Source: Gloeocapsopsis dulcis (lineage in GTDB: Bacteria > Cyanobacteriota > Cyanobacteriia > Cyanobacteriales > Chroococcidiopsidaceae). From it: a stretch of DNA of 64,000 nucleotides. Where the stretch lies: contig NZ_CP119968.1 of NCBI RefSeq assembly GCF_032163395.1, positions 3,188,001-3,252,000 on the forward strand, written 5' to 3'. A model generated the notes under the pieces. That model was not told where the DNA came from. It searched no databases and was given only the letters and a program-made list of their open reading frames with translations. Shown here one piece after another: positions 26,765 to 39,011 of this stretch. Both the position numbers and the translations under genes were made by a program. Numbering within the stretch: position 1 is the first letter of the stretch; every line of letters begins with the position of its first letter.

Positions 26765-29605
26765 ATGGTTCCCTCTTCTGAACCCAATACAAAGACCTCT
26801 ATAAGTGATGTGCCTGATCAATCCTCGCACACAGTTACTATTCACAACCAGCCACCGCAAACGGAATCGCCAAGCCATGAGTCAGCTACTCCAGATTTAA
26901 ATACAAGCGAATTGCCACAGCAAGTAGCAAGTAGTCCATTTTTGGCAAAACAACACAAAGCTAAACAGCGTAAGTTTAGAGGTATTGGCTTACGACATAA
27001 AGCAACAGTACTTGCGATCGCACTTAGTACACTTCCTGTATTAGCAATTGGTGCTACAGCTTATCACTTTGCGCAACAAGCATTTGTCAAACAGGTTATT
27101 CAAGGGCAAGTCGAAAAAACGTCTCTGATCGCGAATAAAGCTAATGGCTTTATGTTTGAGCGCTATGGAGATCTGCAAACGCTATCAAGTTTGGCAATTT
27201 TTACAGATACTCAGTTGCGATCGCAAACAACTTTGCAACAAAAGCAAGAACTCCTCGATTCCTATATCAAAAATTACAGAATCTACAACAGTATCGCTGT
27301 ATTTGATCTTGATGGTAATGTACTATTTCAATCGCAAGGTAAACCCTTAGCTAACCATCGAGATCGAGTGTATTTTCAACTAGTTAAGAAAAATGCCAAA
27401 CCATACATTGGCTTTCCTGAGAAATCACAATCATCAGGCGAACTAGTCATTCATTTTGCGGCACCGATTCGCGATCGCAATACAGGCGAAACGATTGCTA
27501 TCCTTCGTACGCGTATGCCGGTCAAGCAACTTGAAAATTTTCTGCTGACTGAAGGTGTAAAAGATGAATATCGTATCCTTGATGCGGCTGGAGAAGTTTT
27601 TATTGCCACTGGCGAAGAACATCATCTCAGCGGAGAATTTTTTGAGCATTTTCCTGAACTTGCAAAACCCTTAATCACAAGAAAATCTGGCTCGCAAATT
27701 ATTACTGATCTCGAAAACAAAAAGGAAGCCATAGCCGCATACACCCCAACACAAACGTGGGAAGGACTACCAGATTTGTACTGGCAAGTCGTGCTCCTCA
27801 AAGATAAGGCTGTAGCATTTGCCCCCTTAGAACGTTTAGAAGCAACCCTCATATTAGGAACAGGACTTACAGCGCTTCTTGTCGGTTTACTTGCTGCATA
27901 CCTAGCTAACCGTGCTACTAAACCGATCTTGATAGCAGCCGATACTGTAGAGCAACTCGGACAAGGACAACTTGACAGCCGGATTCCTATCAAAGGTAAT
28001 GACGAACTTGCCGCTCTCAGCGCTAATATTAACCACATGGCGGATCAGTTGCAGCAGCGGGAGCAAGCGTTGATTAAGAACCAAGAAGCCCAAGCTGAAC
28101 AGACGCGGTTCTTTGCTAACATTGGCTTCCTCCGCACCCATGGCGCTCAAGATATTGAGCCTATTTTCCAAAAGGCACTTAAAGGTGCTCGCAAAATTCT
28201 GAATGTTGACAGAGTCGTTATTTATCGCTTCAACTCTGACTGGAGTGGATATATTGCAGCCGAATCTGTTGCACCAGGTTTACCACAGTTTCTATCAGAT
28301 CAAATCAACGCGTGGATTCCTGAGGATCACTTACAAGCATATCGCAAAGGACGTATTGTTTCGACAGACAACATCTTGGAGGCAGATTTGCATCCCGACC
28401 ATTTGCAGTTGATGGAACGACTGCAAACCAAGGCTAGTTTAGGAACACCAATTCTCAAAGACGGTCAGTTGTTCGGCTTGCTCATTACACATCACTGTTT
28501 GGCTCCTCATACTTGGCAGCAGGATGAAATCAATTTCTTGCGGCAATTAGCATCCCAGCTAGGATTTATCTTAGACCGAGTGACTTTCGTGGAACAGCAA
28601 AAAACTGCCAAAGAACAATTGCAACAACGTGCTTTAGAGCTATTGCAAGAAGTTGATCCTGTCAGCCGTGGCGATTTGACTATTCGCGCTAAAGTTACTG
28701 CTGATGAAATCGGAACTGTTGCTGACTCTTACAACGCTACAATCAACAGCTTACGACGGATTGTAGGTACAGTGCAGAATGCAGCAGCGCAGGTAGCTAG
28801 TACGACCTCGAGTAATGAAATGGCTGTTGCAGAACTATCGACTGAAGCGTTACGTCAAGCCGAAGAAATTTCCGGTGCCCTAGACAAAATTCGCCAGATG
28901 TCACTTTCAATTCAAGCTGTTGCAGAAAGTGCAGCACAAGCAGAAGTCGCCGTACAACAAGCAAACGAAACGGTAGACGCAGGCGATCAAGCCATGAACC
29001 GTACCGTTGATGGGATCGAGGCAATTCGGGAAACTGTGGCAGCAACAGCAGCCAAAGTGAGACAACTAGGTGAGTCTTCACAAAAAATTTCTAAGGTGGT
29101 GAGTCTGATTAGTTCCTTTGCAGAGCAAACCAACTTGTTGTCACTAAATGCAGCAATTGAAGCAGCACGCGCTGGAGAAGAAGGACGAGGATTTGCAGTA
29201 GTTGCGGATGAAGTAGGTTCTCTCGCACGGCAATCGGCAGAAGCTACAGCAGAAATTGAAAACCTCGTTGCAGAAATTCAAGCAGAAACCAATGCCGTAG
29301 TAGCTGCAATGGAAGCCGGAACTGAACAAGTTGTGAACGGAACTCGTTTAGTGGATGAAACACGTCAAAGTTTGAACAAGATCACTGTGGTGAGTGCTCA
29401 GATTAGCTCTTTGGTACAAGCAATTAGTGAAGCTTCTGCTACACAATCACAAGCCTCTGAGGAGGTGACTCAAACGATGAGTGATGTAGCAGCGATCGCC
29501 GATCGGACTTCTAATGAAGCGACTCAAGTATCTGCCGCGTTTAAGCAACTACTGGCAGTAGCGGACGAAATGCAAACGAGTGTTGGTCAGTTCAAAGTTA
29601 ATTAG
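26765..29605 (+). CDS. Methyl-accepting chemoreceptor 1 with GAF domain lacking bilin cysteines
   Basis: A protein of 946 residues. A disordered cytoplasmic leader (1-75) is followed by TM1 (79-101), an extracytoplasmic Cache-like sensor (102-358), TM2 (about 362-383), HAMP, a GAF domain (about 452-612), a second HAMP (628-676) and the MCP signalling hairpin with the tip [20 protein letters not shown]. The GAF domain is of the cyanobacteriochrome/PixJ lineage ([25 protein letters not shown]). The bilin-binding CH site reads Asp545-His546 (HPDHLQL), and the DXCF position reads AWIP, so neither cysteine is present and a covalent chromophore is unlikely. It probably senses small molecules through the Cache domain. 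There is no clear ribosome binding site before the ATG. Confidence 0.9.
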   Translation: MVPSSEPNTKTSISDVPDQSSHTVTIHNQPPQTESPSHESATPDLNTSELPQQVASSPFLAKQHKAKQRKFRGIGLRHKATVLAIALSTLPVLAIGATAYHFAQQAFVKQVIQGQVEKTSLIANKANGFMFERYGDLQTLSSLAIFTDTQLRSQTTLQQKQELLDSYIKNYRIYNSIAVFDLDGNVLFQSQGKPLANHRDRVYFQLVKKNAKPYIGFPEKSQSSGELVIHFAAPIRDRNTGETIAILRTRMPVKQLENFLLTEGVKDEYRILDAAGEVFIATGEEHHLSGEFFEHFPELAKPLITRKSGSQIITDLENKKEAIAAYTPTQTWEGLPDLYWQVVLLKDKAVAFAPLERLEATLILGTGLTALLVGLLAAYLANRATKPILIAADTVEQLGQGQLDSRIPIKGNDELAALSANINHMADQLQQREQALIKNQEAQAEQTRFFANIGFLRTHGAQDIEPIFQKALKGARKILNVDRVVIYRFNSDWSGYIAAESVAPGLPQFLSDQINAWIPEDHLQAYRKGRIVSTDNILEADLHPDHLQLMERLQTKASLGTPILKDGQLFGLLITHHCLAPHTWQQDEINFLRQLASQLGFILDRVTFVEQQKTAKEQLQQRALELLQEVDPVSRGDLTIRAKVTADEIGTVADSYNATINSLRRIVGTVQNAAAQVASTTSSNEMAVAELSTEALRQAEEISGALDKIRQMSLSIQAVAESAAQAEVAVQQANETVDAGDQAMNRTVDGIEAIRETVAATAAKVRQLGESSQKISKVVSLISSFAEQTNLLSLNAAIEAARAGEEGRGFAVVADEVGSLARQSAEATAEIENLVAEIQAETNAVVAAMEAGTEQVVNGTRLVDETRQSLNKITVVSAQISSLVQAISEASATQSQASEEVTQTMSDVAAIADRTSNEATQVSAAFKQLLAVADEMQTSVGQFKVN

Positions 29606-29695
29606 GGATTAGGGGCTAGTGGCTAATTGTTTTTTTATCTTCTCTTTAGTCATTCCCCAATTCCCAATTTCTAACTCTTATATTTAATAATCACT

Positions 29696-32600
29696 ATGTT
29701 AGATCGCCACCTTCAAGAATCTGGAAATGATAGTAAAATTAGTGATTCGACGTCTAGCAACATTGAATCCGACTCACTAGAAGCCTATTCCCTGAGTTCA
29801 AAACCAGCCTCTATCCAACCGTTACAATCCACATCTCAGCCTAAGTCTAAAAATGCCTTTGCTCAATTGCGTCGCGCATGGAACAACTTAACCTTTAGAA
29901 CTAAACTGACTCTCATTTTAGTTGGTAGTGCTGCTCTACCTGTAGTTATTGTCACACAAGGCTTAATTACTCTAAATAAAGAGCGCGCTTTCGACGAATT
30001 GAAACACACTTTGCAACAGCAAGGACAAAGTTTTACGAACGAGTATGTTCTTCGGACACAGGTAGATACTGAAACCCAAGCAGAAAATATAGCTAACATC
30101 CTGCAAGCAACTGAAATTGATCTCAGTAACCCTGCTCAAGTAGCAGCGCGTCGCGAACTTATTGAAAATTACTTAGTCATTAACGAAAATCAAGAAAGTC
30201 CTGAGCTTACTAAAAATTTTAAAATTATTACTGATGCTCAAGGTAAAACAGTTGCACAAAACATTTTTGTTGGAGATGATAATTTCTCTAATCAGCCACT
30301 TTTACCTGTACTAAATCAGGAATTAAGCTTACAAAAATATCAACGCGTATCTCTACCTACAGGAATTTCTCTTACTGATATTCCAATTGTCCAAAATGCT
30401 CTCAAAACAGGACAACCTCTCTCTGGTATCGAGTTAGTTAAAAATCAATCTTTACAAAAAATAGGTTTAGCAAAGCAGGCCGATATTGGTTTACGGCAAC
30501 AACCCAACCAAAACCTTGCTGAAGCAAAAAGACCTTTTCCAGAAGGAACGTACGACATTGATGGTGGAAAAGCGGGCTTACTTAGCATGGCAGTTCATCC
30601 CGTCAAAATTAATAATAAATTAGTTGGCACTGTTGTCATCGGTACTCTATTTAACCGTAATTACGGTTTAGTAGATAAGTTTACGCAAATTTATAACGGA
30701 CCTGTAGCTACTATATTTGCTAAAGACTGGAGAGTAGTCACCAACGTTCCTTACACTGACGGCAAAACGCGAGCTATTGGCACGCGAGTTGCGCGTGAAG
30801 TAGCAGAAAAAGTGCTCAATCAAGGAAACGAATTTGTTGGAGCAACTAGTATTATTGGTCAACAATATCTCACCTTCTATACTCCCCTTTATGACCATCA
30901 AAAAGTACTTAACCCTGGACAAGCGAAGCCTGTAGGAATTGCCTTTGTTGGGAAATCTTTCTTAGAAGCTGATAATCACCTCGCCTATCAACAGTTCATT
31001 GCCTACAGCATTGGGGGTGGTATTCTGCTCATCGTAGGTTTGATTTCGATTCCTTTAGCTAGTTCTTTCTCGCGTCCGCTACGTCGTTTATCTGGTTTTG
31101 CAAAGCAAGTTGCAGACGGAAAGCAAGGGGTACGCTTAGAAATCAGCGACGATCGCCAAGACGAAATTGGGATACTCTCCCGCGAAATGAATACGATGGC
31201 GTCAAACATTGAAGCTAACTTAGAAGCACGTCGTCAAGAAGCGGAACGAGTCAAACTCTTTGCAGAAATTGCTGCTTCACGGGCACGTGAAGCTCAAGAC
31301 TTGAATGCAGTTTTTGACAAAGCAGTTTCAGGTGCAAGACAAATTATCGGTGCTGATCGAGTTGTTATTTATCGTTTCAACTCTGATTGGAGTGGGTATA
31401 TTGCCGCCGAATCAGTTTTGCCTGGATGGACTGTCGCTTTATCCCAGGAAATTAGCGATCCTTGTATTCCCAATCATCTGATTGAAGCTTATAAAAAAGG
31501 TCGGGTCGTTGCCACTAACAATGTTTTGGAGACAAATTACCATCCTAAACACAAAAAGTTATTTGAACGACTACAAATTAAAGCAAATTTAGTCGTACCT
31601 ATTCTGCAAAACGACCAACTGTTCGGCTTACTCGTAGCGCATCACTGCTTAGCAACGCATGAATGGCAGCAATCAGAAATTGACTTCTTATCCCAAGTAT
31701 CTACTCAAGTAAGATTAGCACTCGACCGTGTAGGGACTCTCGAACAAATCATTCAAGAGAAAGCCAAACTTCAAAGACGAGCATTAGAACTCTTGATGGA
31801 GGTTGATCCTCTAACGCAGGGCGATCTCACAATTCGTGCCAGCGTAACCGAAGATGAAATCGGGACAATCGCCGACTCCTACAACGCCACGATCGCCAGC
31901 TTACGCCAAATCGTTTCCCAAGTACAAGAGGCAGCTCAACAAGTCGCCATAACTACTAGTAACAAAGAAAGTTCAGTTTCTGAACTTTCGCAAGAAGCAT
32001 CGCGCCAAGCTGAAGAGATTACTAGTGCTTTAGCTCGAATTCAACAAATGGCAACCTCGATTCGCGCAGTTGCTACTAACGCTGAACAGGCAGAAGCTGC
32101 AGTACAACAGGCAAGCCAAACCGTAGCTGAAGGTGATACGGCGATGAACCGCACAGTCGATGGAATTCTAGCAATTCGAGAGACTGTAGCACAAACATCA
32201 AAAAAAGTCAAGCGATTGGGTGAGTCTACGCAAAAGATTTCTAAAGTAGTCAACTTGATTAGTACGTTTGCCGATCAAACAAACTTACTCGCCCTCAATG
32301 CCGCAATCGAAGCAGCGAATGCTGGCGAACAAGGACGTGGTTTCGCAGTCGTAGCCGAACGCGTACGAGGACTAGCACGGCAATCAACCGAAGCAACCGC
32401 AGAAATTGAAAAGCTAGTCACTGACATTCAAACCGAAACGAATGAAGTTGTGGCAGCCATGGAAGCTGGTACAGAACAAGTCGTAGCAGGTACGCAGCTT
32501 GTCGATGAAACTCGTCAAAGCCTGAACAAAATTTCTGACGTCAGTGCCCAAATTAATGAGTTAGTGAGAGCGATCGCTACGGTTACAGTGGAGCAAAGTC

Positions 32601-32755
32601 AAGCTTCCGAGGAAGTGACACAAACAATGTCTGATGTAGCTGCGATCGCTAACAAAACCCTCACCGAGGCAACGCAAGTCGCCGCATCCTTTAAGGAACT
32701 GTTGGCAGTTGCTCAAAAACTCCAAGCTAACGCCAGTCAATTCAAAGTCAATTAA
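29696..32755 (+). CDS. Methyl-accepting chemoreceptor 2 with half-degenerate DXCF-type GAF domain
   Basis: A protein of 1019 residues with the same plan: leader (1-65), TM1 (71-93), a long periplasmic sensor (94-435), TM2 (436-458), HAMP, GAF (about 525-680), second HAMP and signalling hairpin. The GAF reads [17 protein letters not shown], so Cys590 sits at the DXCF position (DPCI). The canonical chromophore cysteine is replaced by Lys618 in HPKHKKL. It is therefore unlikely to bind bilin in the normal way. The hairpin tip also differs from consensus ([19 protein letters not shown]). It lies 90 bases after receptor 1 and 12 before receptor 3. It could be a chemical sensor or a former photoreceptor. 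Confidence 0.9.
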   Translation: MLDRHLQESGNDSKISDSTSSNIESDSLEAYSLSSKPASIQPLQSTSQPKSKNAFAQLRRAWNNLTFRTKLTLILVGSAALPVVIVTQGLITLNKERAFDELKHTLQQQGQSFTNEYVLRTQVDTETQAENIANILQATEIDLSNPAQVAARRELIENYLVINENQESPELTKNFKIITDAQGKTVAQNIFVGDDNFSNQPLLPVLNQELSLQKYQRVSLPTGISLTDIPIVQNALKTGQPLSGIELVKNQSLQKIGLAKQADIGLRQQPNQNLAEAKRPFPEGTYDIDGGKAGLLSMAVHPVKINNKLVGTVVIGTLFNRNYGLVDKFTQIYNGPVATIFAKDWRVVTNVPYTDGKTRAIGTRVAREVAEKVLNQGNEFVGATSIIGQQYLTFYTPLYDHQKVLNPGQAKPVGIAFVGKSFLEADNHLAYQQFIAYSIGGGILLIVGLISIPLASSFSRPLRRLSGFAKQVADGKQGVRLEISDDRQDEIGILSREMNTMASNIEANLEARRQEAERVKLFAEIAASRAREAQDLNAVFDKAVSGARQIIGADRVVIYRFNSDWSGYIAAESVLPGWTVALSQEISDPCIPNHLIEAYKKGRVVATNNVLETNYHPKHKKLFERLQIKANLVVPILQNDQLFGLLVAHHCLATHEWQQSEIDFLSQVSTQVRLALDRVGTLEQIIQEKAKLQRRALELLMEVDPLTQGDLTIRASVTEDEIGTIADSYNATIASLRQIVSQVQEAAQQVAITTSNKESSVSELSQEASRQAEEITSALARIQQMATSIRAVATNAEQAEAAVQQASQTVAEGDTAMNRTVDGILAIRETVAQTSKKVKRLGESTQKISKVVNLISTFADQTNLLALNAAIEAANAGEQGRGFAVVAERVRGLARQSTEATAEIEKLVTDIQTETNEVVAAMEAGTEQVVAGTQLVDETRQSLNKISDVSAQINELVRAIATVTVEQSQASEEVTQTMSDVAAIANKTLTEATQVAASFKELLAVAQKLQANASQFKVN

Positions 32756-32767
32756 TCAGAGATAGCC

Positions 32768-35632
32768 ATGTTAGATTATCGCTTCAATGAATCTCCCCCA
32801 GAGCAGCAAACAGAATTAGCATCAGTACAGCCACAGCAGAAAAATAGTCCTGCTCGTTCCCAAGCGCGTAAATCCTTTGCACTTCAATGGTTTTATGACT
32901 TACCCATTAGTCGTAAACAGCTAATCATTGCGGCAACTTCATTAACCTCAATTGTCAGCATCGTCGGTGTCGGAGCTTGGCTCAATATCAAGGGTTTACG
33001 AACTCAATTAGTTCACCAAGCAAAATCAGAAGTAGCGGTTACGGAAATTAGCTACAACATTAAAGTTAACCAAATGAGCTTTGGTTTTCGCGGACAAGCT
33101 GATAATGCTGCAATTGTTGCTGCTGCCAAAACCCCAACCTTAACGCCAGACCTCCAAAATCAAGTCAAGCAGATCTTACGCAATGAAATCAAAGCGCGGA
33201 ATATTGAATATGCCACATTGGTAGGACAAGATCTGCGCATCATTGTCAATGCTAATGCTGATCGGACAGGAGAAGTTTTTAATCCTAACAATTTAGTAAA
33301 AGAAGTTTTTAGCGATCCTAGGCAGATTAAAGCTAGTGCAGTCGTCAACTGGACTGAACTAGCAAAAGAATCTCCACCTCTACCCGCTGGGTTTAAGAAT
33401 GAAGATGCCCTAATCCGCTATACTGTAACACCTGTTAGAGATCCAGCCACAAAGTCAGTTATTGGAGCTTTAGTTTCTGGAGATATTGTTAATCATAAAT
33501 TACCGATTGTTCAAGGAACCTTAAAAGCGCTCCAAGATGGCTACAGTGCTGTTTATTTTCGTAAACCTACAGGAGAATTTGTTCTAGCTACCTCTCTAAA
33601 TCAAGGCTCAGAGAAATCAGAAAATTTAGACAATGCTCAATCTAATGTAGATTTGTCAAATCTATCTTTACTAAAAGCAGCAGTAGATACGCAAGGTGAG
33701 CCAGTCGCAGAACGAACAAAAGTAGCTGGAGTAACATATACTTTAGCAGCTAAGACACTACCTAATATCTTTAAAGAAGAAGCAAGTGGTTCGGTTCCTG
33801 TTTCTACCACCGAGCCAGTAGCAATCTTAGTACGAGGAACTCCAAATACAGAGGCTGATAGGGTCATTGCAGGAAGTTTATCAGCACAACTACTGCTGGG
33901 TTTACTAGCTTTGTTAGCCAATTTGGGCTTAGTAGTAATTATTTCGCGAGCACTTTCTAAACCTGTTCAAGAACTACGGCGGACTGCCCAGCAATTCACG
34001 ACAGGCAATAGCTACGCACGAGCAGAAGTATTTGCCGCAGATGAGGTTGGTCAACTGGCTCTAAGTTTTAACCAAATGGCTGACAGTATTGAGGTCAACT
34101 TAGCCAATCGTCGTCAAGAAGCGGAGCGAGCACGATTCCTTAAGGATATTACCTTACGCCTAGGGCAATACACTCAAGTACAAGATATCTTTAATACTGC
34201 TGTCAGCGAAATCCGCCAAGTTCTACAAAGCGATCGCGTAGTTGTCTATACTTTCAATGAGCAATGGCAAGGTACTGTGATTGCAGAATCGGTAGCTGAA
34301 GGTTTTCCGGTAGCCTTTGGTGCAAATATCAACGATCCTTGTTTTGCTGACAAATATGTGGAACGCTATCGCCAAGGACGGGTGCAAGCAACAGAAGATA
34401 TTTATGCTGTAGGTTTAACCGAATGCCACATTAAGCAACTTGAGCAGTTTGCTGTCAAAGCTAACTTAGTTGCCCCAATTCTTCAATATGGTCAGTTGCT
34501 CGGTTTATTAATTGCGCACCAGTGTTCTGCACCTAGGGCTTGGCAACAAGGTGAGATTGATATGTTTGCTCAGTTAACAACGCAAGTTGGCTTTGCATTA
34601 GACCGCGCCAACCTTTTGGCACAGCAAACACAAGCGAAAGAAAAACTACAACGACGTGCGCTTGAACTTTTAATCGAAGTTGATCCGCTTAACAAGGGTG
34701 ACTTAACGATTCGTGCGAATGTTACCGAAGATGAAATTGGCACGATCGCAGACTCTTACAACGCGACGATTTCCAGTCTCCGGCAAATTGTCAATAAAGT
34801 AAAAACTGCGGCTACACAAGTTGCAGCAACTACCAATGACAGTGAAGTATCGGTACAAGCTCTATCACAAGAAGCCTTACGTCAAGCCGAAGAAATTAGT
34901 GCTGCACTAAATCAGTTGCAAGCCATGGATAACTCGATTCGTGCTGTTGCTCAAAGTGCCAAGCAGGCTGAAGTTGCAGTACAAAAAGCGAACGACACTG
35001 TCGCAGCAGGAGATGCGGCGATGAACCGCACAGTCAATGGTATTGAAGCAATTCGGGACACAGTATCAGCAACGGCTCAAAAAGTCAGGCAACTTGGAGA
35101 ATCGTCGCAAAAGATTTCCAAGGTTGTGAACTTGATTGGTAGGTTTGCCGCACAAACAAATTTGCTAGCGCTGAAAGCTTCCATCGAAGCTGCGCGTGCG
35201 GGTGAAGAAGGACGTGGATTTGCAGTCCTTGCAGACGAAGTACGAGTCTTAGCAAGTCAGTCTGCTCAAGCTACTGTAGAAATTGAAAAACTTGTCTTAG
35301 ATATTCAAGCAGAAACTAACGCCGTAGTTGCCGCGATGGAAGCTGGAACTGAACAAGTTGTCGCTGGTACTGTCTTAGTCGATGACACGCGCCAACGTCT
35401 CAACCAAATCACTGCGATTAGTGAAGAACTCAGTAACCTGGTACAAGCAATTGGTGAAGCATCAGTAGTTCAGTCACAAGCTTCTGAGGCAGTTACGCAA
35501 CGGATGAACGATGTGGCAACGATCGCTAGTCAAACTTCAGATGAAGCGACTCAAGTATCAACTGCTTTTAAGCAATTAATGACCGTAGCTGATGAACTGC
35601 AAACGAGCGTTGGTCAATTCAAAGTGAATTAG
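32768..35632 (+). CDS. pixJ: Phototaxis receptor PixJ-like: chemoreceptor with DXCF-type cyanobacteriochrome GAF
   Basis: A protein of 954 residues: TM1 (50-72), a periplasmic sensor (73-365), TM2 (about 370-396), HAMP (396-450), GAF (465-620), second HAMP (637-690) and MCP hairpin. Unlike its two neighbours the GAF carries both cysteines of the blue/green cyanobacteriochromes. These are the DXCF motif Asp-Pro-Cys525-Phe in [17 protein letters not shown], and the canonical bilin-anchoring Cys553-His554 in [19 protein letters not shown]. From the known PixJ family I expect covalent phycocyanobilin or phycoviolobilin and blue/green photoswitching. The start is 12 bases after receptor 2. The hairpin tip reads [16 protein letters not shown] where [12 protein letters not shown] is usual. 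Confidence 0.88.
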   Translation: MLDYRFNESPPEQQTELASVQPQQKNSPARSQARKSFALQWFYDLPISRKQLIIAATSLTSIVSIVGVGAWLNIKGLRTQLVHQAKSEVAVTEISYNIKVNQMSFGFRGQADNAAIVAAAKTPTLTPDLQNQVKQILRNEIKARNIEYATLVGQDLRIIVNANADRTGEVFNPNNLVKEVFSDPRQIKASAVVNWTELAKESPPLPAGFKNEDALIRYTVTPVRDPATKSVIGALVSGDIVNHKLPIVQGTLKALQDGYSAVYFRKPTGEFVLATSLNQGSEKSENLDNAQSNVDLSNLSLLKAAVDTQGEPVAERTKVAGVTYTLAAKTLPNIFKEEASGSVPVSTTEPVAILVRGTPNTEADRVIAGSLSAQLLLGLLALLANLGLVVIISRALSKPVQELRRTAQQFTTGNSYARAEVFAADEVGQLALSFNQMADSIEVNLANRRQEAERARFLKDITLRLGQYTQVQDIFNTAVSEIRQVLQSDRVVVYTFNEQWQGTVIAESVAEGFPVAFGANINDPCFADKYVERYRQGRVQATEDIYAVGLTECHIKQLEQFAVKANLVAPILQYGQLLGLLIAHQCSAPRAWQQGEIDMFAQLTTQVGFALDRANLLAQQTQAKEKLQRRALELLIEVDPLNKGDLTIRANVTEDEIGTIADSYNATISSLRQIVNKVKTAATQVAATTNDSEVSVQALSQEALRQAEEISAALNQLQAMDNSIRAVAQSAKQAEVAVQKANDTVAAGDAAMNRTVNGIEAIRDTVSATAQKVRQLGESSQKISKVVNLIGRFAAQTNLLALKASIEAARAGEEGRGFAVLADEVRVLASQSAQATVEIEKLVLDIQAETNAVVAAMEAGTEQVVAGTVLVDDTRQRLNQITAISEELSNLVQAIGEASVVQSQASEAVTQRMNDVATIASQTSDEATQVSTAFKQLMTVADELQTSVGQFKVN

Positions 35633-35639
35633 GGCTTTT

Positions 35640-35656
35640 GCAGGCAAGATGCCTGC
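35640..35656. repeat. Palindromic repeat GCAGGCAAGATGCCTGC
   Basis: A perfect 17-base palindrome around AGA, and the second copy of the element at 6717-6733. It lies 8 bases after the third receptor's stop codon and could attenuate transcription into cheA. Confidence 0.55.
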
Positions 35657-35709
35657 GCCCACACTATCACTACTTATTTCTGTCTCTTTATATTTAAAGC
35701 TTTATAAAT

Positions 35710-38700
35710 ATGGCAATCGATTCTGATATCCGCGACCAAGCTTATCAGTTTTTTATCCAAGAAGCTCCTGAATTACTTCAAGTAATTGAAACAGACTTAT
35801 TAGCCCTAAGAGAAGAGCGTAGTACTGCTAAAATTCACAACATGATGCGCGCCGCACACTCAATTAAAGGTGGAGCTGCAAGTGTTGGGTTAGAAATCAT
35901 CAAAACCTTAGCTCATAGCTTAGAAGATATTTTTAAAGGTCTACATAATCCAGAATTAGAAATTGATGCCGATGTCGAAAACTTGTTACTTCAGGCATAC
36001 GACTGTCTTCGCTTGCCACTAATCGAGCAACTTAATACAGGGCAGTTTGATGCAGAACAAGCTATGGCAGATGCTGAGCCGGTCTTTGCCCAAATTGAAG
36101 CTCAAATAGGAGAATACCTTAAAGGCTCTAACGACATTCCTAGCTCGGTTGAGTTAGGTGTAGATATCGCAGCATCAATCTTTGAAGTAGACGTAGCACA
36201 AGGCATCGATCGTCTCACGCAAGTTTTAGCCCAGTCACAAGACAAAGAAACAATCGAAGGAGAAGTACGGGCGCAGGCAGAGGTTTTTGCTGGTCTCGCC
36301 GAACTTCTTAATTTACCTGGATTTGGAGCGATCGCATCAACAACGCTCGCTGCACTTGATGCGCATCCTAACGCAGCGATCGCAATTGCTCAAACGGCAT
36401 TAGCTGATTTTCAAGCAGCACGCTTAGCAGTACTGGCAGGCGAGCGCACACAAGGTGGTACTCCTTCCGATGCTTTGACAAGTCTCGTCAACCAGGCGGC
36501 ACCTGCTACCTTAGAGATTTCAACTTTAAAACAAAGCCAGCAACAATTACCACTGGAACAAATCAGCGATGGCTCTCCTACTGAAGCCGTGACATTATCT
36601 TTAGATGATCTCTTTAGTGATGGCAATAATGTAGAGCCTCTTTTAGACTTAGAACCTGCAGGAGTACTTACTTCAATAAATCAACTCGCAGGAGAAGTCG
36701 TCGCATTAGAAGCAGTTTCGCTTGATGATGTTTTTGGCAGCTTTGGAGCAGAATCTACCCCCGATACCAACTTAGCTGCGGTTTTTACACCTGAAAGCAC
36801 AGTACCGCAACCAGCTGTAGAACTAGCAACTTCTTCTCAAGAAAACATTACCGAACTCGTACAATCAGTCGAGCAGATATTTGCAACCACAAACTCATCG
36901 ACATCATCGAAACCGGATGTTACCACAAATTCTAGTCCTACGACTCAGCTCTCCGTGCGAGTTGACTTAGATCGGCTAGAACGAATGAACAACTTAATCG
37001 GCGAATTAGCTATTAACCGTAACAGTCTTTCACTACAAAACGAACAACTGCAAGCTACGATTCAAGAACTACTACGTCGCTTTACTAATTTCCAATCAAT
37101 GGCTCGGCAACTACGCGATCTATCTGACTTAATGGTAGTTGCACCTGAGCATCATGCGAGAGGTCGCTCCTCAATTGACCCAGGTATCTTGCCTATAAAA
37201 TCTCAGGGATTAGGAATGCAACGGGTAAATTCAGTGTCCTCAATCGCAGCTACTTCTACGCTGCTTCCCTCTTTGGCATCTTTTGATTCGTTGGAGATGG
37301 ATAGCTATAGCGAAGTTTACTCGTTGTTGCAAGCTACTTTAGAAGACGTGGTGCAACTCGAAGAGACAGTAGGTGACGTAGTTCTGCTCGCTGGACAGTC
37401 GAGTGACACGATCGAAAGACAGCGCCAAATGCTAGCACACTTGCGGGATGACCTGATGTGGGCAAGAATGTTGCCTTTAGGTGAGGTGCTTAACCGCTTT
37501 CCTCGAATGTTACGCGACTTGTCGCGATCGTATGACAAGGCAGTTGATTTAAAGCTGAGTGGTACTGGAGTTTTAGTTGATAAAGCAGTTTTAGAGAAGC
37601 TTTACGATCCTTTGTTGCACTTAGTACGTAATGCTTTTGATCATGGTATTGAACCCTCTAATGTACGTTTAGAGCAAGGTAAACTTGCGCAGGGCAAAAT
37701 TGAAATTCGAGCTTACCACCAGGGTAATCAAACGATTATCGAAGTAAGAGATGATGGCAGAGGATTAAACTTAGAACGGATTCGTGCTAAAGCTTCAGAA
37801 ACAGGTTTGTTATCTCCAGAACAAGTTACTACAGCTTCTACTGCACGTTTGTTAGATCTAATCTTTGAACCAGGGTTTTCTACCGCCAAGCAAGTGAGTG
37901 AACTGTCTGGTAGAGGTGTTGGACTCGATATCGTACGCGCTCAATTGCGATCGCTTAAGGGTAACGTTACGGTCAGTTCTGAACCAGGGAAAGGTAGCAT
38001 ATTTAGTTTACGGATTCCTCTAACACTAACAATTGCCAAGTTGTTAGTTTGTTTTGTAGGCACGAATGCTTATGCTTTACCTTCAGACAGTATTGCAGAG
38101 ATCTTGATTCCAGAAGTCAATCAAGTTAAATACTCTGGTGGTTATCGCTTCTTACACTGGCAAGACCATATTATTCCGATATATCGTCTATCTGAAGTTA
38201 TTAGATACAGTTGTCCGCTACCTGAGACAGTTCCTAATCTTAACTTAGAAGTATTCCCTACTCCAGAAGATTGGGCTTCTCCGATGTTGCTGTTGGAGCA
38301 AGAAAATAACATTGTTGCTGTCGAAGTTGACCGCTTAGTTACCGAGCAAGAATTAGTCATTAAGCCCTTTGGTAAAGCGATCGCACCACCAAACTATATC
38401 TACGGTTGTACGATTTTGGGTAATGGCAGTCTGATTCCAGTGATTGATGGAGCACAAATGCTGGCATCTTTTGCTGGCAGTCAAACCAACACCACGCATA
38501 CTGAGTTACCATCTGATTCGCCTGTAATTTCTAGTAGTGATAGTACTCCAACTATTGTTAAAAGGGATAGTACCCTAACCGTTTTAGTTGTTGATGATTC
38601 AATTACCCTACGCCAAACGTTGGTTCTCACACTGCAAAAAGCTGGTTATCGTGTTTTGCAAGCACGCGATGGACGTGAGGCGATTGAGCAATTGCAACAG

Positions 38701-38961
38701 TCAGTAATTCAACTTGTTGTCTGTGATGTGGAAATGCCAAACATGAATGGCTTTGAGTTTCTGAGCCATCGTCGCCAAGATCCGCAGATGAGCAAGATTC
38801 CAGTCGTGATGTTGACATCCCGTAGCAGTGATAAACATCGGCAGTTAGCAAAGCATTTAGGTGCAACTAATTACTTTACTAAACCTTATATCGAGCAAGA
38901 ATTTGTGGCTGCAATTAAAGACACGATTCAGCAAAATTCATCAATGATAGCTACCGTTTAG
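35710..38961 (+). CDS. pixL: CheA-type hybrid histidine kinase with receiver domain (PixL-like)
   Basis: A protein of 1083 residues. It has an N-terminal Hpt domain (5-110) with phospho-accepting His50 in AAHSIKGGAAS, then a long low-complexity linker (about 150-410) in place of a clear P2 domain. A dimerisation helix begins near 413 (VRVDLDRLERMNNLIGELA). The ATPase domain (about 600-770) has LVRNAFDHGIEP, DDGRG and GRGVGLDIVRAQ, the regulatory CheW-like domain covers about 770-920, and a receiver (955-1075) has phospho-acceptor Asp1006 (CDVEMPN) and TKPY. It is the kinase of the operon, taking input from the three receptors and passing phosphate to the PatA- and CheY-type regulators. The attached receiver may be a phosphate sink. 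Confidence 0.94.
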   Translation: MAIDSDIRDQAYQFFIQEAPELLQVIETDLLALREERSTAKIHNMMRAAHSIKGGAASVGLEIIKTLAHSLEDIFKGLHNPELEIDADVENLLLQAYDCLRLPLIEQLNTGQFDAEQAMADAEPVFAQIEAQIGEYLKGSNDIPSSVELGVDIAASIFEVDVAQGIDRLTQVLAQSQDKETIEGEVRAQAEVFAGLAELLNLPGFGAIASTTLAALDAHPNAAIAIAQTALADFQAARLAVLAGERTQGGTPSDALTSLVNQAAPATLEISTLKQSQQQLPLEQISDGSPTEAVTLSLDDLFSDGNNVEPLLDLEPAGVLTSINQLAGEVVALEAVSLDDVFGSFGAESTPDTNLAAVFTPESTVPQPAVELATSSQENITELVQSVEQIFATTNSSTSSKPDVTTNSSPTTQLSVRVDLDRLERMNNLIGELAINRNSLSLQNEQLQATIQELLRRFTNFQSMARQLRDLSDLMVVAPEHHARGRSSIDPGILPIKSQGLGMQRVNSVSSIAATSTLLPSLASFDSLEMDSYSEVYSLLQATLEDVVQLEETVGDVVLLAGQSSDTIERQRQMLAHLRDDLMWARMLPLGEVLNRFPRMLRDLSRSYDKAVDLKLSGTGVLVDKAVLEKLYDPLLHLVRNAFDHGIEPSNVRLEQGKLAQGKIEIRAYHQGNQTIIEVRDDGRGLNLERIRAKASETGLLSPEQVTTASTARLLDLIFEPGFSTAKQVSELSGRGVGLDIVRAQLRSLKGNVTVSSEPGKGSIFSLRIPLTLTIAKLLVCFVGTNAYALPSDSIAEILIPEVNQVKYSGGYRFLHWQDHIIPIYRLSEVIRYSCPLPETVPNLNLEVFPTPEDWASPMLLLEQENNIVAVEVDRLVTEQELVIKPFGKAIAPPNYIYGCTILGNGSLIPVIDGAQMLASFAGSQTNTTHTELPSDSPVISSSDSTPTIVKRDSTLTVLVVDDSITLRQTLVLTLQKAGYRVLQARDGREAIEQLQQSVIQLVVCDVEMPNMNGFEFLSHRRQDPQMSKIPVVMLTSRSSDKHRQLAKHLGATNYFTKPYIEQEFVAAIKDTIQQNSSMIATV

Positions 38962-39011
38962 TGGGTATTCAGCAATCAATTTTTCCTGAAGTATAAAGTA
39001 AGTAATTTGAG

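Noticed and set aside
27622-28038. Long antisense frame inside receptor 1, and similar ones inside the other receptors and CheA
   Set aside because: They mirror codon structure of the real genes on the other strand and show no domain or translation signal.
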